Source: Rhinopomastus cyanomelas
Lineage: Eukaryota; Chordata; Aves; Bucerotiformes; Rhinopomastidae
Length of the DNA stretch: 64,000 nt
Assembly: GCA_013400115.1 (NCBI GenBank)
Contig: VXBP01010414.1
Span: 146,512 to 210,511 of the forward strand
Direction of reading: 5' to 3'
Positions 12,140-22,629 of the stretch are shown here, one piece after another; position 1 is the stretch's first letter, and every line of letters starts with the position of its first letter. The notes under the pieces were generated by a model. That model had not been told where the DNA came from, did not search any database, and worked only from the letters and a program-made list of their open reading frames with translations. Made by a program: the position numbers and the translations under genes.

Positions 12140-13215
12140 TTAGAGTACTGAGAGACATTAAATGTATATAATTTTCCTGTAGAAATTTAAAGAAATTTTT
12201 AGTAGGTTTTTTTTTCACATGCATATTCATTCCAAGCAATTAGTGTTCAGTCAAATGTTTGTAGCAGGATATGGAGCTGGTAGTTTTTTGAATATGCTTG
12301 TTTGCCAGACGACATCAATATTCATAACCAGAGTTACTAGTCATGTTATATAAGAAAAGAAAAAAAAAAGATAACAGTTATGTCTAATATAAGAAAAGGA
12401 AAAAGTAAGTGAAAATGTAATGCAAAAAAAGTAAATTATTTTTAATATATATTTCCTATAGAACTCTCAGCTTTCATACAACTATGCTGTGTAAATGCTT
12501 TATTTGAAATTGAAGTAAGATACAGAATGTAGCAGTTACTTAGCAAAACCAAACTTAATTCTTTACAAACAACTATCAAGTCTAGGAATAATTTGTATCT
12601 TTCATCACTTGTGGTGTCAGATTTAGTTCCAAATTTTAGATTTAGTTGTGTATATATAGTGATTATAAAGGTACTGGTATTACTCATGCATTGATTATCT
12701 CAGCCTTTTCCAAGGCTTTTGTTATCAGGCACTCGGCATCATTACAATACACTCAAATTTTCTTGATCTTCTCTTTCTGGTCATGTACCTTGGAAGCCCT
12801 TTTCTGATCTTTATATTCTTGGCACATGAAACTCCACACAGAGTTGTGTATATCCAATATATCATTAGCAAAAGCAAGAATTATTCAGGACCACATCTTC
12901 CCAACAGGAAAAGGAAGTTATGTTAGGAATCGTTACATCAAATACCCTGGTTTCTTTCTTTGACTGTGCCATCTTTCCTACACAACAGAAAATTCATTCA
13001 CTGACAATTTGGTTTATAACTTCAACAACTTTGAAATTCATATCCCTCTGTAGGACAAATCAGGAAACTCTTACTTTCTGGATATCAGTACTTTAGACAA
13101 TGCATAGCCTGAGTAATATACCAAACAGCAATTTTTATGTAGAAAGACTGAGTAGTAAGGTGCTAACAATTAACTCTAGTGTATACATTAACAGAAAAAG
13201 TGAGCTAAGAAGCAG
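12140..13215. other. AT-rich stretch without recognisable gene
   Basis: No recognisable coding region or repeat. Only short A-runs (12,357-12,369) stand out. Confidence 0.55.
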
Positions 13216-13219
13216 TTCT

Positions 13220-13575
13220 TTGTTGGGCGCAGGGGGAAACACAGTGACCAAGGATGAGAAAAAAACCTGAGGTACTGAGTTCCTTCTTCAGCTCAGTCTT
13301 TAATTGTAAGACCAGTTGTACTCACATTACCCAGCTCACTGAGCTGGATGACAGGGTACAGGTGGATGAATGAAGCTCTCATAATTCAAGACAAAATTAC
13401 GAATGACCTATTGTACCACTTATATGCTTACAAGTTTATGGATCTAGATGGGACCCACAAGGGTACTGAGGCAGTTGGTGGAAGGAGAATCTAGCAAAAA
13501 CCAGGCCTATATATCTTGACCTCAGTGCCAGTGAATGTTATGGAGCAGATTATCTTGAGTGCCAACACTCAAGAT
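13220..13575 (+). mobile_element. Old CR1 fragment (linker into RT)
   Basis: The plus strand matches the CR1 ORF2 stretch from just before FFASVF, through the KSMGPDGIHP-like region (here GATCTAGATGGGACCCAC at 13,441-13,458), to the start of the RT fingers (CAGTGCCAGTGAATGTTATGG at 13,528-13,548). Frame is lost by many substitutions and indels, and neither the 5' end nor the CR1 tail is present. This is an old, internally broken copy. Confidence 0.75.
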
Positions 13576-13579
13576 AGTC

Positions 13580-15340
13580 TTATTTTAAGGATGAGACCTT
13601 CAAATTCAGTTTTAGAATAAAGTCTATCTGGTTGCAGATGTAAAAATATAGATCAATAAACTGACATGAATATATTACTTAACATGTCAAGGGATATTAG
13701 CACATGCAAGACTTCTTGAGAGACATACATGTTCCCTGAAGTATATGATCTTTAAAGGACAACTTCAAGCAGGTACATCTTTTTATTATGAGATGGTACA
13801 ATTATTTTTTTTAATGTTTTAGCTTTGTTGTAAATAAATGTCTTCTTAGAGCCATAGAAATAATTTAAATTGTAACAACTTATTTACCGACATTTTTCCT
13901 ATTGATTTATTTAGATTAATTTAGCATTATTTTATTACATTCTTTTCCATTAATTCTGACTGAAAAAGAAATTAGAGGAATTTGAAGAAATATTGAGCTC
14001 TCTAGCATTTCCGTAATAAAGATTATTCCTCTTGGTATGATATATGCTAGGCAAGGACCAGAAAATAGCATGTATGAGCTATTCATAGTGCTAATTTTGA
14101 TTAACTAGCTAATTATCCGGCATGGAAAAATTGCTAATTGCTACTAAATATTAATATTCAGTTATAATGACAGGATAGCCTCTAAACTTGGTTGGAAGGA
14201 ATTGGTTAATGAAATTATTATTGATTACTATCTATATACAGATTATAGATTCCAGAATATAATTCTTTTTTAACAACTATTTAATTATTTATGTGTTTCT
14301 ATTGAAACATTTCTACTTCAATATCAAAAATATATAATTTACTAAGTTATCTAAATTCAAGGTAAATTAATAAATAACAAGAAAATCAAACTCAAATATG
14401 TGGCCATTGAATGTAGTAAATAACCCACAATTTTTTATACATAAATAGAAACTATTCTTCTACATAAATGGTGAAAGTTATCTTACAATGTTAAGTAGAT
14501 TAACCACCTCCAGATGAACTTAGCAAAGCAAGAAGGAATGTTTTTACACTAAGAAAAAGGAGCATGTACACTGAAAAGCTCAAAAAATAGCTTTCCTATG
14601 ATTCCTTCAATTGTCTGTATTCACTTCCCTCTTCACCACTGTTAGCAGCAGTAATTTGCTTGCCAGTCTTACAGTTTCAATTTTCTTTCAACTCTTCCTC
14701 CAGCAATATACACACTGATTCAAAATCCTGTCACTTCTTCCTTTACAATATCATCTAAAATCTATCCTAGTTTGTTAATTCAATCTGATAGCATTGCTGC
14801 CCCTTAGTGTCCTCCATCTTTATTTCCTTGACCTCATTTCTCTTTGACCTCTTAATATCTTCCTTCTCTTTCTACCAAGAAATAAGTGAGAAAGCAAACA
14901 AGCTTCTAATCTCCTTGTCCTTTGGAAGAATCCAGTATTTTCTACATTTTTTACCACATTCCAAAACTATTGTTATTATTCTCTTCTACTGCTTAAACAC
15001 TTTTTTTCTTCTTTCAGTAATACAGTATTTATTCAATATTCCCTGACTAACCAGTTCTTGGTAGTCTATTTTACTCTCTCTTCACTCATTTTACTTGCTT
15101 TTCAGATTTCTGCTATTTACTCCTCTTCTTACTTCCCTTTTATAGCATAATATTGTAATACCTTTTAGTTTAGATTGCATGTTGTTGGATGGATGCAGAC
15201 TATTAAAACACGGCTCTGTGGCTAGTGTCACTGTCACAAATATGGGGTTTTTGTTAACAGGATATTTTGATGGCACTAAGTCTGCTGGTGTCAGGATTTT
15301 TACAACAGGGGCTCCTGTTGTAGTAGAAGTCAACTGGGAA
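13580..15340. other. AT-rich stretch, no gene; two overlapping antisense frames at its end
   Basis: Mostly low-complexity AT-rich sequence. Near the right end two antisense open frames overlap (plus 15,179-15,361, 60 codons; minus 15,091-15,333, 80 codons), centred on a perfect hairpin at 15,301-15,322. Neither translation resembles a family I recognise. They may be internal sequence of the element whose LTR begins at 15,346. Confidence 0.5.
15301..15322. repeat. Perfect 9-bp inverted repeat with 4-nt loop
   Basis: TACAACAGG, loop GGCT, CCTGTTGTA. It lies 24 bp from the proposed LTR edge at 15,346. Confidence 0.85.
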
Positions 15341-15345
15341 ACATT

Positions 15346-15942
15346 TGTGACATACCTCTAAAGAATTGCAAGGTGTTCCTTAGATGACACCGTGTTTTGA
15401 CATATCTGTAACACAGCCTAAGCAGCATAACCACGAGTAGAAAGCACGGTTTATTCTTGGTTCCTACATAGCTTAAGGATAAGTTTGCATAACCCATCAC
15501 CATGGAGACAAAGGAGAATAGCTTTCACTAAAAATATCCCAACAGAAAATCCAAAGGTAACAAGAAAGTCCATAACAAAAGGAAAACCCATCGAATCTAT
15601 CATAGAAAATATCTATTGTACTTACAGTCCAAGTCATTATCCAGGTCAGATCCATTTTCTGCAGCAGCCTGTCTGTAGGGAGACAAAAGAAGAGTCTGAG
15701 AGAGAGAAAAGAAGGGTCCTTCAAGAGAGGTGACACAACTCTATCTAATTGAGGAACCTCTGCAAGCAGCCTCCCTTTTATATTGTGGAGCTATTTCAAC
15801 AACTTCTCCCCTGAAGTAGATACCTGTTGTTATCCAATCCAGTCTCTGTCTCTCAAGGTTGCTTGCTTCTGGGAAAGCAAGGCAAGGGACTGTTTTTCTC
15901 CACACTCCCCCATAAGAATCTGGACATTGGTAGCCTCTCACA
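15346..15942 (-). repeat. ERVL-like LTR, minus orientation
   Basis: Read on the minus strand, the segment starts TGTGAGAGG and ends ATGTCACA, so the tips form an inverted repeat TGTGA/TCACA as expected of an LTR. It carries a good TATA box (TATAAAA, minus strand of 15,776-15,782) and a polyadenylation signal AATAAA (minus strand of 15,450-15,455) in the correct order, U3 to R to U5. It is 597 bp long. No target duplication is seen: ACATT flanks the left and GGAAT the right. The right edge abuts a 33-bp scrap of CR1 tail. It could be a solo LTR with one flank lost, or a 5' LTR with interior to the left. Confidence 0.72.
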
Positions 15943-15975
15943 GGAATCACAGAACATTAGGGATTGGAAGGGACA
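15943..15975 (-). mobile_element. CR1 tail scrap
   Basis: A 33-bp piece with AATCACAGAACATTAGGG followed by ATTGGAAGGGAC, the antisense CR1 3' end, directly abutting the LTR at 15,942. It is too short to say more. Confidence 0.7.
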
Positions 15976-15984
15976 AAAGAACTA

Positions 15985-17480
15985 TCCATGTGTCAACCTC
16001 ATTTATCAGCATCTCACACAGCTGAATGTCCTCTGCACCAACACACACAGCAAGGACAAGAGTTGGAAGCTACAGTGTAGCAGTACAGCTAACTTCCTGT
16101 TACCATTACTGAAGCTTGGTGGGATGAATTCAGTGACTCAGTTGTGGCTTTAAATAGCTACAGACAGTTCAGAATGGAGAAGCTGCACTCTAAACAATAA
16201 TAAAAAAGGATAAATTATAAATATCTGACCCTGAAGATGCCATAAACGAGTCTATGTGTAAGAATCCGAGAATGAGACACCAAAAGGAGCCTTGTGTTTG
16301 ATGTCTAGTACAGGCCATCTGATAAAGGGGAGCCTACCTATAAGGCTTTATTACTCCAAAAACAGAAGGTTGTCGCGATCAGGTCCAAGATGTGTACAAC
16401 CAGCTAATGCACAGAAACCAAACGTCATTAAGCCAGAAGACGTTAATTGTACAAAATGGCTGGGTTATATAACTTCTTCACTGTGTTCTACCAATCATCT
16501 TTGTCTTACTTCATTTGGAAGTTACGTGATTGGTTAGTTCTAATTGTTTTCTCTACAGGCAGTACAATAGTACAATAGCCTACAGAAATTCATGCAATGG
16601 CTTGCTCCAAAATGTATCTACTTTGCTCACCTGGTTCTGTTGTTGTAGGCAGATTCCAGTCTCACAACACTCTTGCTCATGTTCCCATTTCCAGCTGCCT
16701 TTGCCAAGGTCTAAAGTCTACGTCTTTCAAATTTAACAATGCTATCCATTCAGGTTGTAATCCAGGCTGCAGTCCTACAGAAGGTATCACACTTGCATGC
16801 TCTAGTTATGCCTGGGGGTGTCAAAGATCCCAATATCTACTGGGAAAGTAGCATAGCAAAATGTAAACTATTTAGGAGACTCCTAGAGTGTTTTGTGGAG
16901 AACTTCTGAAGCCAAACAATAGACACATTGACCAAAGGGGATACAATATTGGACCTGGTGGTCAGCAGTGCAAATATTGAGATTTGATACAGCCTGGGCC
17001 GCGGTGATCATGCACTGATGATTTCACAATCCTGACTGATATGGGTCAGGCAACATGTAACATTAGGACCTTGAATTTTAGGAAAGTAATTTTCTATCTC
17101 TTCAAGCAGTTAGTCATTTGGACTCCTAAGAACCAGTCCTCAGGGACAAAGGAGTGTAACAGAGCTGGCAGATCTTTAAAAGATGCTTTCCCGAGATGTA
17201 GGAAATCAGAAAAGAAAGACACTGGCATGGCTTACTGAGCATGTCTTGGTCAAAATGCTCAGGCAGTGGAAGTTGGGACAGGTATACAGGGAAGAGGACA
17301 ATGCCAAGTTGTGTATGGATGGGGTCAGGATGGTTAAGGAACAAGTGAAGCTGAACTTGACAAGGAATGCAAAAGAAAATAAAAGGGCTTCTACAGGTAT
17401 GTCATCCAGAAAAGGAAGGTCAAAGAAAGCCAGAAGTTAGTTGTGAGAGCAAAAGCAAGTGAGGTCAGACAAAAGGTAAT
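15985..17480 (+). mobile_element. Old CR1 endonuclease region, split by a solo LTR
   Basis: The plus strand carries the CR1 ORF2 AP-endonuclease domain in order: LNVLCTNTHS (the LKCLYTNAHS start), TEAWWDE-like, a region matching PPDQGEP (16,311-16,335), then after the LTR the region for GDFNHPDICW (16,795-16,850), the GDHALM box (about 17,003-17,022), and the linker up to about 17,440. All frames are broken. The solo LTR at 16,371-16,779 sits inside it, so the CR1 predates that retroviral insertion. It ends without a CR1 tail, implying a later deletion on the 3' side. Confidence 0.85.
16371..16779 (-). repeat. Solo LTR of the alpharetrovirus-like family, with 6-bp target duplication
   Basis: Plus strand: TGTCGCGATC at the left edge, GTCCTACA at the right edge, flanked by perfect GAAGGT duplications (16,365-16,370 and 16,780-16,785). 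It aligns end to end with the 3' LTR of the provirus at 39,856-40,252. Minus-strand order: an open env C-terminal tail of 33 codons ending at TGA (16,677-16,679), then a TATA-like TTATATAA about 16,463-16,472, then the LTR end. A 6-bp duplication and an LTR of about 400 bp suit alpha- or betaretroviruses. It arose by recombination between two LTRs of a former full provirus. Confidence 0.92.
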
Positions 17481-17484
17481 GGTG

Positions 17485-18475
17485 CTGTCATGACTGTATA
17501 ACACCGTGAGAGCTCAGATGTTAGTAAATGGATGTCAACTAAATTTTAAGAATAGCATCAAAAAGTTATTTCTTAAGTACTGTAAAGCTATGTGCTGGCC
17601 ATTTTAAAATATGTAATTTCATTTTAAAAATGCAAAGGTATTTATACTTACTGAATTGCATAATACATATCTTTTAGTAGTGCATCATTTGATGACATTT
17701 TGCCTGGATATGCTCATTATCACCATAGTAACTGAACCTTTTCCTTAATTTTATCTTCATTTTGTCTCATCCTTCATCCTGCTTCTTAGGAAGAATTTAT
17801 TTCAAGAAACAGTTATATTACAGGAACTTTTGTGCATTCAAAGTGATTGACATATTTCTACTTCCTAAATTTATAGGAGGTTGAATTTTAACTTGACACA
17901 TATATACAATCAATAGTCTACAATTCATTACAAGTATTTTGTAATATCTGGCACATGAGACACTCTCAGGCAGAGATTAGCTATATAAGCAACTGACCTT
18001 CACAAAAGAAGTGGACATCAGAAATTCCACTGGCAGATAGGAGCAGTTTGATGTTAAAAATAAAATACCTGGTACATTAACACTATTATATGAAGAAGTT
18101 GGTTCAGATATGCATCTGTAAATAATAGTAGCAGTAATAATAGAAATATATTTTAAAGATCAAGAACACTCAGACTTAATAGTCTCACATGGAAGTTTTT
18201 CTGTATTTTCCATTAGTACAGTGTGAAGCATAGACTTTTGAAGACTAGCAAATATTAGTTTTAAAAACTGTAGAAAAGAACATTATTCATAAAATAATAG
18301 CTTGAATCTCATGTAATTAAAAACAAAATGTTTAGTTTAATTTAGTTTAGTTTAATTTTATAACTTTCCTTATTTGTATTGTAGTAATCTGTAGAACCTT
18401 TAATCAAAGGAAAAGAACTTAATGACTCTGGACTAACTTGTAGCAAACTTCAAGTTGTGCCAGGGACTTTAAATA
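17485..18475. other. AT-rich stretch with a short TTTAGTTTAA array, no gene
   Basis: Contains an imperfect 10-bp tandem array of TTTAGTTTAA at 18,331-18,360. No coding signal seen. Confidence 0.55.
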
Positions 18476-18479
18476 AAGC

Positions 18480-18676
18480 TAGAAACTAAGAAAGACTTCC
18501 GGCACTGGGAAAAGTGTTGAATTACCATCCCTAGACATGTTTAAGTCTGTAAATATGGAGCTTAAGGACATTGTTTAGTGATTGGCCTGGTAGAGTTAGG
18601 TTAATGGTTGCACTCAAGATCTTATAAGTCTTTTGTAAACTAAACAACACTGTGATTATACTCTATGATTCTAAAC
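18480..18676 (+). mobile_element. Old CR1 3' end, plus strand
   Basis: A decayed CR1 tail: ACCATCCCTAGACATGTTTAA is the normal TCACCATCCCTGGAGGTGTTTAA region, followed by a GTCTTT motif and terminal ACTCTATGATTCT octamers at about 18,660-18,674. Highly diverged, hence old. Confidence 0.7.
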
Positions 18677-18883
18677 ATTAGCTAGTAAACAGCTAGGTTT
18701 AAAATTTTAAAATTAAGGTTTGTGAGGAGCTCCCTGTTCTGTTGTTAAAATAGGTATTTCCCTGGCTTGCACCAGTCCCTGTTCAGTTTATCCACTATCA
18801 TGGCCAAGGTTTCACTTTCTTTTGTCTCTCCTTTGAAATAATATGCTAGCCAAAGCTTTGGGATAACCTGATATGAAACCTAG

Positions 18884-19725
18884 AGTTCTGGATTTGGTGA
18901 AATTGTGTTTGCTTATGGTATTCCACATCAAACTCTTTTCTAGCATACAAGGAGTTAACTTGTCTTGGCTGCGGGGATGTTTACTTTTCCCTCCTGTTCA
19001 CTGTGTATGGAGGGGCAGAAGTTGGGGGGTGCAGAAGTGAAGGGGAGAGGTGGCTGTTGCACCTGTTGAGCAGGTGGAGTGGGCCAGACAGATTTTGCGG
19101 GTCCTTAATTGGGAAAAGGGCATTCCTTTTCCCCTCCTTTTCCCTGTTTGTGTGTCTCTGGAGTCTGGTTTCGGTTCCGTTTAGGCTGGTAGCACACTGT
19201 GGCCTGTCTGTTCTTCTGTGCCTTTCTGTCCCTCTTCTGCTTTGCATACCCCCCCCCCTTTTTCCCCATTCCCTTTTTATCTTCCTTCTTATCTTCTCTA
19301 ATCTCTATCTTCTCCCACAAAATTTTCTGACTGCTGCCTAGGAAACTACTTAAACTGAATATTTAAGTTTTGCTTAGGAGATTTCCCAGTCTTTCCTTTT
19401 TACTTCCAACCTCATCCACAGCTTTTAGCATCTCTTAGGAATCAGGGGTCATCAGATCTGAGCAGGAGGAGAGGTGGACTTGAATTGAGGAAGAACATAC
19501 TTTATTTCCCTTTTCCTTTCCCTTTTATTTTTGGGGTGTTTGGTTTTTTTCTACTTAATAAAATCTTTAATGAAGTTTAATAAAGTTGAATATTTCTAAT
19601 TCCAGTTTCCGGACATGTGTTTACTTTACCTCTTTTCTCCCCCTCCAGGGAGTGGGAGGACATTTCCATCTACACGGTTAAGCATATTATGATTTTGTGG
19701 ACCAACTGGGTGTTAAACCATGACA
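18884..19725 (+). repeat. ERVL-type solo LTR, copy A (plus)
   Basis: An 842-bp segment homologous to the reverse complement of 46,879-47,713. Its 3' end reads ACCATGACA; the 5' end reads AGTTCTGG where copy B has TGTTCTGG. Flanks are CCTAG (18,879-18,883) and CCTAC (19,726-19,730), a 5-bp target duplication with one mismatch. AATAAA signals occur at about 19,557-19,562 and 19,580-19,585, near the 3' end as expected. A C-run (about 19,248-19,258) is internal. No interior genes adjoin it, so it is a solo LTR. Open frames within it are incidental. Confidence 0.82.
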
Positions 19726-19730
19726 CCTAC

Positions 19731-22380
19731 GTTCATAATGATAGTTGATGATTGCTAGCTTCAGGTGTGAACATGAGAATTATTTAGAGCACCTATTATA
19801 CTGTCTTTATCACAGCCTATTAATTTTCTCACTTTTACTCCTTCAATTCTTTTCCTCATCATGCTGGGGAAGAGTAAGCATGGGGCTGTGTGATACTGAG
19901 CTGCCTACTTGGGCTAAATCACAACATACAGAAAGAAAACATGGATAATAATGAGTTGACCTATTTATTACTAAGTAGCAAACAAACAGAAAAAAAAAAA
20001 AAACAAACCCATAAACCATTTGAAGGAAGATTCCTTGCAGATATACTTTTGAGATAGACCTAAGTATGAAGAAAAACTACTGAAAAAAAGAAAAATCAAA
20101 GACTGAAAAGAGAAAATAACGTAGCTATGCTCAAAAATAGAGTTATTATAAATCCCATAAAATATGAAGACTAACCAGATTATTAGAAAATAGAAATAAT
20201 ACTCTTGTATATATTATATCAGTTAAAATATTGGTCATGAAGCAAAATTAATTACAGGATATTATGTAGTACAGGAAGCAACTTCTTTGATGTTGGAGAA
20301 TTATATGCAAAGTTAGTAATTTTAAACAAAGTGCGGTATAAGCAAATAATAATCTGCATAATCACATTATGAAATCAATGCAACTTGGGATTTGTTAGCT
20401 AAAATAAAGTTGGTTTCCTTGTGAATTCCCTAACCTGATTTCAAAATAAGCCTTATTTTCTGAATTTGTACTTGTACTGTAGATCCTCAAGAGGCAAAGA
20501 CATTTTTAATCTCTTCCATTATTCCCCCCAAATATTAATTTTTTTCCAAAATCATGGCTTAGAATAAAATGCAGTTATTCAGGAGAGCAGCATGTGTATA
20601 ATAGCTTGCACAAAAAAAATACATGCTGAATAAAAAAAAATAAAAATCATTGTACTCTAATAATATTGCAATTACATTGATTTTTAATATTATTCCAAAC
20701 ACATGTTTAAAGAGATGGGCCAACACAAGCAGAATTAATCACTATGGCTTTAGCAAATTTAGTGAATATACTGTAGCATATGGGCTGCAAGGAAAGCAGA
20801 TACATTGTACTTCATCCTGGCAATGATTTAACTTACATAATTAATCCCTGCAGAAAATTCTCACAATTATTGACAGCTGACTATGACTGACTTTTGAGAT
20901 GATGCCAGCATTCATTTCTCTTCACAGTGCTATAATTAAGTTTAATCCCCTAGGTGTTAAAGCACTAAAATCACTATCAGTATTTGCAGGTATGTCTTAC
21001 TTATGGCTGTTGTCATATTTACCTCTGCTCATTCTGGATAAAGGATTACTGTTCCTATTTCCTATTTCTACACTTTTGAATAGGAATTTGGACAAGACAG
21101 TCCTAAAAACACAGTTAACAAAGAATTCCAACAGCTTTGCGTGGTACCCTTCTTCCTTCAGAAAACTATGAATTTAGTATTTTTAAACATAATCTGTCAC
21201 ATTTCCATATGTTGCACAGACATCAGGAATCCAAGAGAAATTGTAGATGAGAAGATACACTATGTCGAATGGGGATTGGATTTAGCTGCCCGCATTCAAG
21301 AGATTTTACCTATGTTGTGATTTTTGTTAGCTAAATGAAAAAAAAAACAACAGAAATATATTAGAGTAAAATTATAAACATTCATTACATGGAAATGTTT
21401 TAGCTTAAACACATTTTTTTTATTCAAAAGGAATCCAATTTAGATTTTTTTTTCTCAAGATACATCTCATTATTTTAAACATTCACACTTGCTGAGTAAA
21501 AAGGCTTATACTGTTAAAGTTGTCCTGAAGTATGCAATTACAATCAAAATTACAATACTGTTTATTGTGTTTCATTATTTGTTTTATTTGAGCACACAAT
21601 ATATTCCACAGAGCAGATTATCTGTATTCTCTTGTGTTTCTCCCATTATAGTCCAGAACAACAATAACATTCTCAAAACTATGTTGATATAAGGAGAGAG
21701 TAAATGCTTTTAGAAGTAATTTTTAAGTGTTTAATTAGCACTTTAAAATGCTGTTTTGAATCTCTGACTACTTGATTCTTGGTTAAGACATTACTGAAAA
21801 TCCTTATATACTTAATGGTATATAATATATCCTTACTACACTTATGAAACTAAATATAACGTATTCTGTAACAATTTTCTTTTCATATTTGAAATTTTCT
21901 TCTTTTCTCTTTGCCTCCTATCCTTTGGTTAAAATATTCAATTCAATAAAGAACAGAATTTAAAGAAGAGAATATAATTGACCATTTATGTAGGACCTTC
22001 TTCACCTCTGAACTTGATGCAACTATTACTGCTAAAAGCAATTTCTTTTACAAAGGAGACACATAGTAACTTATCAAGAGAAGTCTAAAAGTTAGACAGT
22101 TTGATGATATTTTACTCTTGTGATAGTCTGTATAAGATAATAATAAGCAGTATGTAACTATTGTCATGGGTCAAAAGCCGCAATGACATTTGAAACCAAG
22201 TAATTTGGCTAAAGAGCTAATGGGCATGAATAAAGAAACAATGCAAGGAGGCTTTGAAAAAAACCATTATGGATTGCAGATTAAAAAACTGAATTTACTC
22301 AACTTGGAGGAAAAGGCAGCAAGACATTTAATTCATCTCGCACATAAAAAGACACACAAAGACATACACGGATTCATCAC
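19731..22380. other. AT-rich stretch without recognisable gene
   Basis: A-rich runs at 19,990-20,003 and 20,632-20,645. A 90-codon plus-strand frame at 20,899-21,171 has no recognisable domain. Confidence 0.55.
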
Positions 22381-22384
22381 AATA

Positions 22385-22623
22385 TTACAGGGGAGGTTTA
22401 GGCTTGACATTAGGAAGAATTTTTTCACAGGAAGGGTGGTCAGGCACTGGAATGGGCTTCCCAGGGAGGTGGTTGAGTGGCTGTCCCTGGATGCATTTAA
22501 GGATGGTTTGGGTGAGGTGTTGAGGGATCTGGTTTAGGGGTGAACTTGTAAGGTAGATGGTTGGACTTGATGATCCCGGGGGTCTTTTCCAACCAGAGTG
22601 ACTCTGTGACTCTGTGATTCTTT
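22385..22623 (+). mobile_element. CR1 3' end, plus strand (ORF2 C-terminus plus tail)
   Basis: Encodes the conserved end of CR1 ORF2: FRLDIRKNFFTGRVVRHW then NGLPREVVEW, ending at a TAG about 22,535. After that comes the 3' UTR with TTGGACTTGATGATC, GTCTTTTCCAACC and the tail GTGACTCTGTGATTCT. The open frame extends upstream to 22,190, but I see no CR1 similarity in that part, so the CR1 was 5'-truncated near 22,385 and the frame is open there by chance. It differs from the GGTCTAGGT-type copies and is a separate subfamily. Confidence 0.88.
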
Positions 22624-22629
22624 AGTAAC

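Noticed and set aside
15286..15296. TGGTGTCAGGA, a match to the start of a leucine-tRNA primer-binding site on the plus strand
   Set aside because: No LTR end (CA) precedes it, the match stops after 11 bases, and the adjacent LTR at 15,346 is in the opposite orientation.
19003..19341. A 112-codon frame with hydrophobic C-terminus
   Set aside because: It lies within LTR copy A; copy B does not keep the same frame, and the C-terminus is a pyrimidine-rich tract.
20899..21171. A 90-codon hydrophobic plus-strand frame
   Set aside because: No recognisable domain, AT-driven leucine and phenylalanine content, and no splice or promoter context.
22190..22384. Upstream half of a 115-codon frame ending in a CR1 C-terminus
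   Set aside because: Only the downstream part matches CR1; the upstream part is lysine- and histidine-rich low-complexity sequence joined by chance.
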